Shown here: in pieces, positions 15,420 to 24,306 of the stretch
Position numbering within the stretch: position 1 is the stretch's first letter
How the letters are laid out: each line of letters begins with the position of its first letter
Assembly (NCBI GenBank): GCA_947089905.1
Contig: CAMUMG010000015.1
Coordinates: 1 to 49,905 of the forward strand
DNA: 49,905 nt
DNA from: an uncultured Lachnospiraceae bacterium
Lineage (GTDB): Bacteria; Bacillota; Clostridia; Lachnospirales; Lachnospiraceae
Reading direction: 5' to 3'
Notes under the pieces: generated by a model
Told to the model about the DNA's origin: nothing
What the model saw: the letters and a program-made list of their open reading frames with translations, nothing else
The model's database searches: none
Program-made: the position numbers and the translations under genes

Positions 15420-18008
15420 CTAAATATTTTCATTTTTGAGTACATCGATGGTATTTTCCTTGTTTAATTTTCCGACTGAATACCACATTGTAAAAAATAT
15501 AATAAAGGTAATTCCAATAATTGCAATTAAGGTTGGAAGGATAGGAAGTAGCATTTTAATTTCTACACCAATAGAAATTGCATGATAAATTAAATAATCC
15601 ATTAAAATGGATAGTGGAATTCCATATAAAATCGAGCGACCAATACAAAATAAACATTCATATCTTGTCACTTGTTTTAAATCTTTAGATGTCATTCCAA
15701 CAGAACAGAGCATTGCAAATTCTCTTTTACGAAGAGAAATATTAGTAGAAATAGTATGAAATACATTAACTATAGCAATTAGTGTGATTAAAATAATAAA
15801 ACCATAGGATAGAACACGAACTGCCATTAAGGTACTGCGATCACCTTGTGTTTCCTGAGCAATATTATATAGATTTCCGTATTTTCCATTTATAATGCCA
15901 TTCTCCAAAAGATAACGCTGAATTTCTTCATAAGCCTTTATATGATCTTTTGCCTGAAATACAAGACGAGTATGAATAGAATATTCAGAAAATTTATATG
16001 GTTTTAAAAATCTCTCAAATTGTACTTTAGGTAAAAGAATAATTAGAGAGTCTGAACCAACCACTCCTAAAGGCAATGTAGAAACAACATCGGATAATAA
16101 AATATCTTGAGTGGTATGGATATTTTCTATTGCTTGAAACTGGATTAATTTTGGAAGTTCCTGTTTTGCAAAAGTATCTGTAAAAGAAAGAGCTAAATTG
16201 GTATGACTGTTTAATATTTTTCTCTGTTGATATCGACCATTTTTAATATACTTTTTTTGATCAAATAGGACACCTCTGTTTTGGTTTGCTGTCAGATATG
16301 GTTTAGGATCTAAGTTCTGGGACTGCATAAATGCTTCAAAATCTTGATTTTCCATAATATAAAGAAAAATAGTAGTAGTTGGTTCTTGTATTGCTTGTTC
16401 AGAATCTTCAAGAAGTTCAAAAGGGACATCGACGTCTAAAATAGCCCTCTGTATAATTTTTCCGTCTTCTACAATACTGTCTTGTAAAATCTTATTAAGA
16501 CATTCTTTCAATCTTGAATAAGAAATTTCTTCATTATATGAGTTAAAATAGATATCTCCCTCAGATATTGCATCTTGTAATACGAAAGAGCTACTGTTAT
16601 TTAAATAGGATACGAAAGAAGATGCACTGATAAATAGTACCATACTAAGAACTAAGGAAATAATAATACTTTTATATTTCTTTTTGCTTCTTCTATAATT
16701 TTTTAAGGATAGTACCCATTTAAAACCAAATAAGTTATAAAGCCCTTTCGAAGTTTTGACCATTTTTTTGGGAATTCTAATATCTTTTGTTTGACGAATG
16801 ACTTCCATTGGACTGATTTTTCCAGAACGAATAGCAGGAATCCATGCGGAAATAAATATGGTAAAGGAGGAGAGCAAAACGGATGTTAAAATAGAAATCC
16901 AAGAAATACTTAATCCCATTCCATGTTTGCTTGTTCCTACAAGCTGTACTAATCCATTTCCAATAAATTTAAGGGTTATTCCAATCCCTATAATACCTGA
17001 TAATATTCCAAGAGGAATTCCAATCATACCTACTATAGTTGCTTCTATTCGAATCATTTTATGGAGTTGTCTTTTGGTGGCACCAATAGAAGTCAAAAGT
17101 CCAAACTGTTTTGTCCTTTCACTGACAGAGATAGAAAAGGCATTATAGATTAAGATAACAGACCCACCTGTAATTAAAATAAAAATTAAAAACGCAAGTC
17201 CTTCAATTACATGATAGAATCGAGAATTATCAACCACTCCTTGATATCTTAACAAAATAGTATGAAAGATAGGTTCTTTTTCAAGGGCGATTGTATGAGC
17301 AAAAGAAAAAATATTTTTTGGTTGATTTACAGTTAAATATAAATCTTGAGGCATTTGTGAGTTTTGTTTTGGTATAGTGATCATAGTATAGCCAACCGTA
17401 TTAAAAGTTTCTGCTCCTAAAGATTCATAAATTCCTACAATAGTAAAGGTCTGTTTTGTGGTATCAATCAGTTCTTCCGTTTTTGAGTAATAATCTAGCT
17501 GTCCTAACAATCTTTCTCCATCTATACGTTTTCCAATGGAAAAGCTGGTTGTTTGACCAATATTGTATTCTTGAGCATTATCATCATATAAAAGCATTTC
17601 ATATGGTATAGCAATTTCTCCCTCCTGTTGTGGAAAACGCCCTCCTATTAATTTTGGATTTAATATTTCGTATGCTTCCTTAGAAAAACCTGCAAAACAA
17701 AAATATGATTTTTGAAAAGGCTCCTCATTTCTTTTAGCATATCCTTGTATTTGTACTGTAGCAGCAGTTTGAATCTGTTCCTTCTCAATAACAGTTTGAA
17801 CTTCATTTGAAGTTAATGTACCATACGCCATCTGCCAGCTTCCTTCTTGTTCTATAACCGATTCTTTTAAATAAGTTTGAATACTAGATAAGATTGTCGT
17901 TACAGCAGTAAACATGGCAGTAGAAAGAATGACACCAATAATTGTGATAAAGGTTCGAATTTTATTTTGTTTTAAATTTTTAATAGTTAGTTTCGAAAAT
18001 ACATTCAT
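15420..18008 (-). CDS. FtsX-type ABC transporter permease (MacB/BceB-like)
   Basis: 862 residues: an N-terminal membrane helix (~20-42), an outside domain (~45-255), three helices (~262-395) with the FtsX signature region, a fourth-type helix (~445-465), a second large outside domain (~470-730) and three closing helices (~735-850). Two FtsX repeats of this layout are typical of exporters for peptides or lipoproteins, and of bacitracin/lantibiotic-resistance permeases in Firmicutes. Its ATG overlaps the stop of the ATPase gene by one base (TAATG), so the pair is coupled. The two-component system 2.7 kb away on the same strand probably responds to the same signal. Confidence 0.9.
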   Translation of the reverse strand: MNVFSKLTIKNLKQNKIRTFITIIGVILSTAMFTAVTTILSSIQTYLKESVIEQEGSWQMAYGTLTSNEVQTVIEKEQIQTAATVQIQGYAKRNEEPFQKSYFCFAGFSKEAYEILNPKLIGGRFPQQEGEIAIPYEMLLYDDNAQEYNIGQTTSFSIGKRIDGERLLGQLDYYSKTEELIDTTKQTFTIVGIYESLGAETFNTVGYTMITIPKQNSQMPQDLYLTVNQPKNIFSFAHTIALEKEPIFHTILLRYQGVVDNSRFYHVIEGLAFLIFILITGGSVILIYNAFSISVSERTKQFGLLTSIGATKRQLHKMIRIEATIVGMIGIPLGILSGIIGIGITLKFIGNGLVQLVGTSKHGMGLSISWISILTSVLLSSFTIFISAWIPAIRSGKISPMEVIRQTKDIRIPKKMVKTSKGLYNLFGFKWVLSLKNYRRSKKKYKSIIISLVLSMVLFISASSFVSYLNNSSSFVLQDAISEGDIYFNSYNEEISYSRLKECLNKILQDSIVEDGKIIQRAILDVDVPFELLEDSEQAIQEPTTTIFLYIMENQDFEAFMQSQNLDPKPYLTANQNRGVLFDQKKYIKNGRYQQRKILNSHTNLALSFTDTFAKQELPKLIQFQAIENIHTTQDILLSDVVSTLPLGVVGSDSLIILLPKVQFERFLKPYKFSEYSIHTRLVFQAKDHIKAYEEIQRYLLENGIINGKYGNLYNIAQETQGDRSTLMAVRVLSYGFIILITLIAIVNVFHTISTNISLRKREFAMLCSVGMTSKDLKQVTRYECLFCIGRSILYGIPLSILMDYLIYHAISIGVEIKMLLPILPTLIAIIGITFIIFFTMWYSVGKLNKENTIDVLKNENI

Positions 18009-18691
18009 TATTTTCTTATCCTTTCGTCACGTATTATTTTTCCATCTTCAATAGCAAGAACTCGATCTGCTTGGAGTGCAATCGATTCATCATGTGTAAT
18101 TACAATCAGAGTTTGATTATATTTTCGATTAGAGTATTTTAAAAGGGATATAATTTCTTGACTATTTTTAGAATCTAAATTTCCAGTTGGCTCATCTGCA
18201 AGAACAACGGCTGGTCCATTCATTAAAGCCCTTCCAATCGAAACTCTTTGTTGTTGACCACCAGAAAGCTGATTGGGAAGATGACTCTTTCGATTTTGTA
18301 ATTTTAAAATATCTAATAGTTCATTTAGCCATTCTTCATTTACTTTTCTTCCATCCATTAATACTGGGAGAGTAATATTTTCCCATACATTTAATACTGG
18401 AATTAAATTAAAAAACTGATAGATCAGTCCAACTTGTCTTCTTCGAAAAATAGCAAGTTCTTCTTCACTTTGTTTATAAACATCCCTTCCATCAACATAA
18501 ACTTTACCTGACGTAGGGCGATCTACGCCTCCTATAATATGCAATAATGTCGATTTTCCAGAGCCGGAAGAACCGATAATTGCTACAAATTCTCCTCTTT
18601 CTACACTAAAAGAAACCCCATTTAAAGCTTTCACCTCATTTTCATTCGGATTATAGATCTTAGTGATATTCTCAACTTTTAAAATTTCCAT
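18008..18691 (-). CDS. ABC transporter ATP-binding protein (LolD/MacB/BceA type)
   Basis: The start is set at ATG 18691 behind GAGGAT; an in-frame ATG 21 bases upstream is less likely. The 227-residue protein is a complete ATPase: Walker A GSSGSGKST (40-48), Q-loop YQFFNLIP (91-98), signature LSGGQQQR (142-149), Walker B AVVLADEP (161-168) and the D-loop NLD, then a switch His (VITHDES). It powers the FtsX-type permease encoded next. The promoter carries 11-bp-spaced repeats likely bound by the neighbouring response regulator. Confidence 0.95.
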   Translation of the reverse strand: MEILKVENITKIYNPNENEVKALNGVSFSVERGEFVAIIGSSGSGKSTLLHIIGGVDRPTSGKVYVDGRDVYKQSEEELAIFRRRQVGLIYQFFNLIPVLNVWENITLPVLMDGRKVNEEWLNELLDILKLQNRKSHLPNQLSGGQQQRVSIGRALMNGPAVVLADEPTGNLDSKNSQEIISLLKYSNRKYNQTLIVITHDESIALQADRVLAIEDGKIIRDERIRK

Positions 18692-18744
18692 ATCTATCCT
18701 CATTTCTGCCATACAAATCTTGTACTAGCGATTTTTATTTTTCT

Positions 18745-18798
18745 ATTATAATGAAACTAAATGACATCTGCGTGACTTTTAAGTGACAAAAATGTCAT
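18745..18798 (-). promoter_or_regulatory. Response-regulator-type promoter of the ABC operon (11-bp repeats)
   Basis: Minus strand: TATAAT at 18750-18745. Upstream, GTCAT (18765-18761), GTCAC (18776-18772) and GTCAC (18787-18783) recur every 11 bases, and an inverted copy, ATGAC, lies at 18798-18794 in the same register. There is no consensus -35. Direct repeats of this spacing upstream of a -10 are the usual site for OmpR/PhoB-class regulators. Confidence 0.6.
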
Positions 18799-18812
18799 TT
18801 TGGAATTACAAA

Positions 18813-18856
18813 CGTAAAAAAAGTGTATGGAATAGTGATATAAACCATACACTTTT
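18813..18856 (-). terminator. Terminator after the nitroreductase gene
   Basis: AAAAGTGTATGG (18819-18830) and CCATACACTTTT (18845-18856) pair perfectly around 14 bases, with a T-run on the minus strand. Confidence 0.85.
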
Positions 18857-18876
18857 ATGATTTTTAAAAATTATAT

Positions 18877-19383
18877 TTAGCGATAGGATACATATTCCCC
18901 TAAATCTCGCCTATCTAAATGTTCTTTTACTGGTTGTGCATCTGGATATCCCATCACTAAAATTACGACAGGTTCAATATTATCTGGCAGTTCAAATTCA
19001 ACCTTAATGGCATCGGGGATAAAATACATTATCCATGTTGAACCTATACCAAGTTCTGTTGCTTCCATCATCATGTGTGTTGCAACAATACTTGCATCAA
19101 TATCTCCACTATTTTTGTCATCGTAACTTCGTTTCCAACACTTATTCTTGTCATAACAAATAATAAATGCAAGTGGAGCATCATAATGACACTCTGTACA
19201 TTTTTTCAATATTTGAAGTCCCTTTTGAGAATGAACTACTATGATTTTCTGCGGTTGATTATTATGTGCAGTTGGTGCAACATTGCCTGCCATAAGAATT
19301 TTATCTATTATCATTTGAGAAATGGGAATCTTTTTAAAATTACGTACAGAGTATCTTTTTTTTGCTAACTCTAAAAAATCCAT
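18877..19383 (-). CDS. Nitroreductase-family flavoprotein
   Basis: The start is ATG 19383 behind GAAAGGAT. A longer frame up to 19449 would add 22 residues (including YCIYVYNSVKPLILFRK) without a ribosome site. 168 residues with the nitroreductase FMN fold: RYSVRNFKK at residues 10-18 (phosphate-binding Arg residues), a GNVAPTAHNNQPQKIIVV strand-loop, GIGSTWIM and VILVMGYPDAQP. It is a small FMN-dependent NAD(P)H oxidoreductase with unknown substrate. It lies 65 bases after the kinase gene and before a terminator, so it is probably the last gene of the two-component operon. Confidence 0.9.
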   Translation of the reverse strand: MDFLELAKKRYSVRNFKKIPISQMIIDKILMAGNVAPTAHNNQPQKIIVVHSQKGLQILKKCTECHYDAPLAFIICYDKNKCWKRSYDDKNSGDIDASIVATHMMMEATELGIGSTWIMYFIPDAIKVEFELPDNIEPVVILVMGYPDAQPVKEHLDRRDLGEYVSYR

Positions 19384-19448
19384 ATTTTTATCCTTTCGAA
19401 ATAATATTAATGGTTTCACACTATTATAAACATATATACAATATAACA

Positions 19449-20453
19449 CTATACAATACTTTTATAAAATCTAAGAATAAAAGACATCCCACCACCTGTT
19501 TTGTTTTTGGCGATAATACTTCCATTTTGGGATAGGATAATTGCTTTTGCAAGTGCAAGTCCGATTCCTGCACTTCCTATAGCTGCATTTTTTCCACGAT
19601 AAAAACGTTCAAATAAATGGGATAATTCTTCTTCTGGTACACCTTCTCCAGTATCTTCTATACGAAGTTCTAAATAAAGAGAGGTTTCTTGTGAAAAGAT
19701 CTCAATTTTTCCACCATAGGGAGTATGTTCCATACAATTTTTCAATATATTTCCTAACGCCTCTGCCATCCATGCGCGATCTCCTAAAAATCGTTCCCCC
19801 TCTGAATGAACTTGAACAGTTTGTGCCTTTAATTCAATAGGGATCAACAAAGGTTCTAATGCAGTATCAATCAGTGATTCTACAAAAAAATATTCTTTCC
19901 GAAAGGAAATTGTTTCAGCATCCAGTCTGGATAATTTTAAAAGAACGGTTATCAGCCATTCAATTCGTTTTAATTGTTCCTGCATTTCTTTTAAAAATCG
20001 TCTTCCAGTTCCCTCTTGGGCAATACATCCCCTCATACGTTCTGTCAATAAATTTAAAGCAGTAAGCGGCGTTTTTAGTTGATGGGAGATATCAGCTAAA
20101 GAGTCTGCTAAAAATTGTTTATCCAAGGTGAGTTGTCGTGCCTGTCCTTTAAGCCTAAGTGTCATTTTATAAATTTCATCTCGTAAAATAGCTAATTCCC
20201 CTTCTTTAAATTCAGCAAAGTCGAATTGTTCTTCACCATGTAAAGTTCGATCAATCAAAAGAACAATCTCCTGAATTTTTTTGGCTCTCTGTTTCATCAG
20301 ATAAAAGTACAAAATTGAAAATCCAAGACAGACAACTGCTATATATCCACCAAAGGCTGGTTCTAGTCTAAAACCACCTAAACTTACTAAGATACTAAAA
20401 ATTAAAAAAAAGATTGCTGATTGTTTCATATCTGAATTTCGAAATAGTTCCAT
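19449..20453 (-). CDS. Sensor histidine kinase, intramembrane-sensing type
   Basis: 334 residues. Two membrane helices (~12-28 and ~35-53) are separated by only a few residues, so there is no outside sensor domain. This is the hallmark of intramembrane-sensing kinases (BceS type) that receive the signal from a partner ABC transporter. The catalytic parts are complete: DISHQLKTPL with phospho-His124, the N box ILKNCMEHTPYGG, G1 EDTGEGVP, an F box LFERFYRG and G2 GSAGIGLALA. Its ATG directly abuts the stop of the response regulator gene. The FtsX-type ABC pair downstream is the natural partner. Confidence 0.93.
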   Translation of the reverse strand: MELFRNSDMKQSAIFFLIFSILVSLGGFRLEPAFGGYIAVVCLGFSILYFYLMKQRAKKIQEIVLLIDRTLHGEEQFDFAEFKEGELAILRDEIYKMTLRLKGQARQLTLDKQFLADSLADISHQLKTPLTALNLLTERMRGCIAQEGTGRRFLKEMQEQLKRIEWLITVLLKLSRLDAETISFRKEYFFVESLIDTALEPLLIPIELKAQTVQVHSEGERFLGDRAWMAEALGNILKNCMEHTPYGGKIEIFSQETSLYLELRIEDTGEGVPEEELSHLFERFYRGKNAAIGSAGIGLALAKAIILSQNGSIIAKNKTGGGMSFILRFYKSIV

Positions 20454-21125
20454 TTATTCTTCCTCTGCCTTATAACCGATTCCACGTACTGTTTTAATAA
20501 GCACAGGATTTTGTGGATCATCTTCAATTTTTTCACGAAGTCGTTTAATATATACAGTAAGCGTATTATCATTGACAAAATCTCCTGCGATATCCCACAA
20601 CTCTTCTAATAATTTATTTCTGGTCAAAACGATACCTTTATGATTTAAAAAAATAAGTAGTAAGCGATATTCTAAAGCGGAAAGAGTTAATTCAGAACCA
20701 TTTTTTTCTACTGTGCCACGAATTGTATCTAATCTGACCAAACCAAGAGATAAAATTTTTTCCTTTTTTCCACATCGACGTAAGACACTTCGAATTCTGG
20801 AAAGTAATTCTTTTGGACGAAATGGTTTTGCAATATAATCATCTGCTCCTATATCCAAACCAGCAACGACACTATATTCATCATCTGAAGCTGTCAGAAA
20901 GATTACTGGAATATCTCCAAATGCTTTAATTGCTGTGCAAAGAGAATAACCATTGCCATCCTTTAAAGAAATGTCTAATAATGCTAATTCTATCTTTTCT
21001 TTTTCTAACAGTTCAAGTGCTAACTTCTGTCCAGATGCCTGTACAATTTGAAATCCTTCTTCTTTTAAAAGAGCAGTCAAATTTTCTACAATAACAGGAT
21101 CATCCTCTACCAATAAAAGTTTCAT
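20454..21125 (-). CDS. OmpR-family response regulator
   Basis: 223 residues. The receiver domain has acidic residues D8 and D9, phospho-acceptor D51 (ALLDISLKDG), Thr in FLTASDD and Lys in IAKPFRPKELL. The C-terminal winged helix (~125-223) holds LTLSALEYRLLLIFLNHKGI, NDNTLTVYIKRLREKIEDDP and TVRGIGYKAEEE. It is first in the operon with kinase and nitroreductase and is read from an extended -10 promoter. The 11-bp repeats before the ABC operon are its likely target. Confidence 0.95.
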   Translation of the reverse strand: MKLLLVEDDPVIVENLTALLKEEGFQIVQASGQKLALELLEKEKIELALLDISLKDGNGYSLCTAIKAFGDIPVIFLTASDDEYSVVAGLDIGADDYIAKPFRPKELLSRIRSVLRRCGKKEKILSLGLVRLDTIRGTVEKNGSELTLSALEYRLLLIFLNHKGIVLTRNKLLEELWDIAGDFVNDNTLTVYIKRLREKIEDDPQNPVLIKTVRGIGYKAEEE

Positions 21126-21158
21126 TTGTTATTTCCTTTCGCTTATTTGTCTTTTTTT

Positions 21159-21167
21159 ATTATAACA
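21159..21167 (-). promoter_or_regulatory. Extended -10 promoter of the two-component operon
   Basis: Minus strand TGTTATAAT: TATAAT at 21164-21159 with TG one base upstream. The -35 region is weak, which fits extended -10 use. Confidence 0.6.
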
Positions 21168-21189
21168 CTTTCTATCCATATTTACCATC

Positions 21190-21221
21190 ATAAAATATAG
21201 GGCATAGCAACTGCCACGCCC
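21190..21221 (-). terminator. Terminator after the SOD-family gene
   Basis: Minus-strand stem GGGCGTGGC/GCTATGCCC (21221-21213 with 21208-21200, two G-U pairs), followed by TATATTTTA. Confidence 0.7.
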
Positions 21222-21265
21222 ACCTGATATTTTTGAATATCCTACTATTTGTTGTATCCTTAACT

Positions 21266-21763
21266 TTAACTTTCCGATTCTATTTCTCCACAGGCGATTT
21301 TTTCTCCTGAGTTTCCTGAAGGTTGAGAAGTAAAGTCATCTGGCTGATCGTGAATAATGACTGTTCTTCCTACAACATCCTGTGGTTGAAAACGATCTGT
21401 AAATACCATCATCCATGCAATTCCATGATTTCCAAAAAGAGGTGGAAGATCTCCCGCATGATAAGGATGTTTACAATTTTGTGGATTATAGTGCATACCT
21501 GCATCTGCAAATGGATCTTCGTCGGTTCCATCACAGTCGTCTCCTTCGTGAATATGAAATCCAAACACATTTTCCATACAGTTTCCTGTTGAAGTTGGAA
21601 GTCCCATAATATCTGCAAGTATTAAGGTTCCGCCAAGAACAGAATAAAATAATACATTTCCATAAATTCCGGGATAGTGTTTACTACCTGATATTTCTGC
21701 ATATGCCTCTGGTTTTCCATTCATGATAACATGAAGAAATTCATTTTTTTCGGATTCTCTCAT
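21266..21763 (-). CDS. Cu/Zn superoxide dismutase family protein
   Basis: 165 residues with a GAGGT ribosome site. It shows FGFHIHEGDDC (two metal-ligand His), GMHYNPQNCKHPYHAGDLPP (bridging and zinc His, then Asp), FGNHGIAWM and VVGRTVIIHDQPDDFTSQPS, then GNSGEKIACGEI (last Cu-ligand His, the active-site loop and the second Cys). All usual ligands seem present. Unlike most bacterial SodC proteins it has no signal peptide, so it would act in the cytoplasm, where copper loading is uncertain. Several Firmicutes have similar leaderless forms. It is a single gene with its own terminator. Confidence 0.88.
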   Translation of the reverse strand: MRESEKNEFLHVIMNGKPEAYAEISGSKHYPGIYGNVLFYSVLGGTLILADIMGLPTSTGNCMENVFGFHIHEGDDCDGTDEDPFADAGMHYNPQNCKHPYHAGDLPPLFGNHGIAWMMVFTDRFQPQDVVGRTVIIHDQPDDFTSQPSGNSGEKIACGEIESES

Positions 21764-21956
21764 AAAATAACCTCAGTTTTTTTTTTAATTTATATTATGA
21801 AATGTCAGTTCGTTTTGGCTCTCTTTTATAAAAAAATTCAGACTATATTATAAAAAGTTTCATAGTGAAAGATCTGGTTTATTAAAAAATGATATACAAT
21901 ATAGATAAATTAATTAAGAAAAAACAAAAAAAATTGACTGATTGATAAAAAAAATA

Positions 21957-21986
21957 TTGACAGAAGTTATGTTTTTGTAGTAGAAT
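21957..21986 (+). promoter_or_regulatory. Promoter of the sugar-uptake locus
   Basis: TTGACA (21957-21962), 18 bases, then TAGAAT (21981-21986). Operator 1 starts 7 bases after the -10, over the transcription start. Confidence 0.8.
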
Positions 21987-21992
21987 ATATAC

Positions 21993-22008
21993 ATGAAATC
22001 GGTTACAT
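21993..22008 (+). promoter_or_regulatory. LacI-type operator 1
   Basis: ATGAAATCGGTTACAT, a pseudo-palindrome centred on CG and one base different from operator 2 (22043-22058). It covers the transcription start, so a bound repressor would block initiation. Confidence 0.8.
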
Positions 22009-22010
22009 AC

Positions 22011-22034
22011 TGCGGAAAGTTCCGCATATTTTTT
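22011..22034 (+). terminator. Terminator-like hairpin between the two operators
   Basis: TGCGGA (22011-22016) and TCCGCA (22021-22026) form a short GC-rich stem, followed by TATTTTTT. It is in the leader, about 55 bases before the first gene, so it could attenuate the operon. Confidence 0.5.
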
Positions 22035-22042
22035 AATTCCAT

Positions 22043-22058
22043 ATGTAATCGGTTACAT
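22043..22058 (+). promoter_or_regulatory. LacI-type operator 2
   Basis: ATGTAATCGGTTACAT. Its reverse complement is exactly the third site at 38461. The centres of operators 1 and 2 are 50 bases apart, about five helix turns. Confidence 0.85.
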
Positions 22059-22090
22059 ATAGAGAAAAAATAAAAAATGGAGGGATTATG

Positions 22091-24238
22091 ATGAGAGCGA
22101 AAACAAAGAAAATAACTGGAATGATGATGGCAGCAGTTATGGTAACCGCATCACTTACTGGATGTTCTAGTGCTGACAATGACGATGATAAGCAGACAAA
22201 TACAACTCCGAAGCCAACTCCAACTACTGCAGCATCACCAACAACTTCTGCAAATGACCAAAATAATACGGATGATCAAAATAAGACAGATGATGATACA
22301 ACACCAACACCTGCTCAACAAGCAGAGGCAAAGACAATTCGTTGGGGAACTCACTGGGTTGCAGGTCTTGATCCATACTATACTGATCCTACTACAGGAG
22401 AATATACACTTGGTGAGGCAGAACGTCAGGCTTCTATTGCAGCATTAAATAAAGCAAAAGAATTATTAAATGTAGATGTTGAATTTGTGCAATATGCACA
22501 GGATACTAGAAGTGAATTAATTACAAGTGTATTGGCAGGAAATCCAGTATGTGATATTGCAATGATTTGGGGTGGTGCAGAAGCTACAATTTTAGCTCAA
22601 AATATTTTACAGGAATTAGATGACTATAAGGATCTATTTAAAGAAGAAGAATATTCTTGGATGTTCTATAACAGTTTGTATGGACATGATTATTTTGTTT
22701 CTGGAAAGCAGGCATTTGTTCCAAGATGGCCTTTGTTATTTAATATTTCTATGATTGAGAAAGTAGACTCTTTAAAAGATGAAAGTGGAAAAACCATTTA
22801 TCCAATGGATTTATTCGAACAAGGTAAGTGGACATTCAGTACATTTAAAGATTATTTATCAAAGATCAATGCGTATTATACCAATGTAGCAGCTCCAGAT
22901 TCCTGCTACTATGATACAGTACAAACATATGAAACGGATCTTCGTTTTGCAGGACTTTCTGCGATGTATGCAGCAGGTGGCGGTATTTACAGAGAAGGAA
23001 AACTTATGGTAGATTCCGCAGAATCTTTAAAGGGATTAAATTTTATCACTGAGTTAAGAGAAGCAAAACTTTTAACAGATCCGGGATTTTATGAGGATGG
23101 TTTTACTCCACAGTGGTTAAAGGGATGTGACGATTTTAGACTTGGAGGAACTGTATTTACAGATTGTGCAGACTGGACAATTGGTTCTGCTGCCTCCGCT
23201 GCTTCAGATCGTGGTGAGGCAATTGGAATTGTGCCATATCCAAGACCAGATGATATGGCAATCGATGATCCAAACTATCAACAAGTATTAACGGTTGGTG
23301 ACAGTTTAGGTATTTTAAAGGGAGTAGACGAAGAAACAACAAAACTTTGTCTGGAATTTTTAAAGGTTTATTATAAGACTTATTATGAAGAGTATGGTGG
23401 AGTGGATAGTGTATTAGATTATAAAGAAAAAGTATCAGCTGCTCAAGCAACCAGTTATGGATTTGATATTTTTAATGAAACATATGGAGAATCTTTGTTG
23501 AGCTGTTTTAATTATGTAGCAGAAAAGACAGTTGCAAACGATTATGCAGACGTATTGGGATTCCGTGTAAGATGGGATGAAATTTTTGGTAAATCTTTGA
23601 CTGGAACAGAGGGATTTGCAGCTTATGACGTTGCAATTAAAGCAAATATGGATGTATTTACAAAGACGATCAATGAGATGGAGGCAATTTTAGCAGGTTC
23701 TGAAATTAAGGACAATATTGCTCCAGAAATCAGCGTAGAGGGTAAGTTTGTATTTGCAAAGGGAACTGATCCAGCTTCTATCACTTGGGCAGATCAGGTT
23801 ACAGCAACAGATGCAGTAGATGGAACTTTAGATACTACAACAGCAAATTATGATTATAGTAAAGTAGATTTTGCTACTGTTGGTGAATATGATGGTGGAA
23901 TCAATATTAAAATTTCTGATAAATCTGGAAATGAAGCTTCAAAGAGTGAAAAGGTAATTATTTATAATCCAGATAATAAACAAGCTCCAGAGATTACAGC
24001 GGCAGAAGAACTGCCAGTAATTGCTCTTGATACAGATACTTCTACCATTACATGGAAGGGAAGTTATATTTCAAAAGCAACCGATGCAGATGGATTTGAT
24101 ATTTCAGATAATATCCGCGCAGATTTATCAGAACTAGATACAACAACTCCAGGTAATTATGATGTTGTGATCACTGTGACAGACTATGCTGGAAATAGTG
24201 CAGAGATCACATTGAATGTGACAGTGGCAGCAGAATAG
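22091..24238 (+). CDS. Sugar ABC transporter substrate-binding lipoprotein with C-terminal Ig-like domains
   Basis: Two ATGs follow GGAGGG; the second (22091) has the better spacing of 6 bases. 715 residues with a lipoprotein signal ending SLTGC (Cys25), then a Thr/Asn/Asp-rich linker (~27-80). A family-1 solute-binding domain (~80-540) begins with RWGTHWVAGLDPYYTDP and contains LITSVLAGNPVCDIAMIWGG. Two Ig-like domains of the DUF5011 sort close the protein (~545-630 and ~635-715, each ending in a DKSGN or DYAGN turn). It would catch oligosaccharides outside the cell and pass them to permeases in the locus. A hairpin after the stop probably lowers transcription into the next gene. Confidence 0.88.
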   Translation: MRAKTKKITGMMMAAVMVTASLTGCSSADNDDDKQTNTTPKPTPTTAASPTTSANDQNNTDDQNKTDDDTTPTPAQQAEAKTIRWGTHWVAGLDPYYTDPTTGEYTLGEAERQASIAALNKAKELLNVDVEFVQYAQDTRSELITSVLAGNPVCDIAMIWGGAEATILAQNILQELDDYKDLFKEEEYSWMFYNSLYGHDYFVSGKQAFVPRWPLLFNISMIEKVDSLKDESGKTIYPMDLFEQGKWTFSTFKDYLSKINAYYTNVAAPDSCYYDTVQTYETDLRFAGLSAMYAAGGGIYREGKLMVDSAESLKGLNFITELREAKLLTDPGFYEDGFTPQWLKGCDDFRLGGTVFTDCADWTIGSAASAASDRGEAIGIVPYPRPDDMAIDDPNYQQVLTVGDSLGILKGVDEETTKLCLEFLKVYYKTYYEEYGGVDSVLDYKEKVSAAQATSYGFDIFNETYGESLLSCFNYVAEKTVANDYADVLGFRVRWDEIFGKSLTGTEGFAAYDVAIKANMDVFTKTINEMEAILAGSEIKDNIAPEISVEGKFVFAKGTDPASITWADQVTATDAVDGTLDTTTANYDYSKVDFATVGEYDGGINIKISDKSGNEASKSEKVIIYNPDNKQAPEITAAEELPVIALDTDTSTITWKGSYISKATDADGFDISDNIRADLSELDTTTPGNYDVVITVTDYAGNSAEITLNVTVAAE

Positions 24239-24264
24239 TTAAGATAGAAATAAAAGTCAGAATG

Positions 24265-24294
24265 AGCCGCTGCGAAATTATTTTTGCAGCGGCT
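24265..24294 (+). terminator. Stem-loop between the first two sugar-locus genes (attenuator/processing site)
   Basis: AGCCGCTGC (24265-24273) and GCAGCGGCT (24286-24294) pair perfectly, but the tail is TATAAA rather than a T-run. It probably stabilises the binding-protein mRNA and lets part of the transcription through. Confidence 0.6.
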
Positions 24295-24306
24295 TATAAA
24301 ATATAA

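Noticed and set aside
16798..17148. 116-codon plus-strand frame opposite the ABC permease.
   Set aside because: It is a shadow frame rich in Ile and Pro without a ribosome site.
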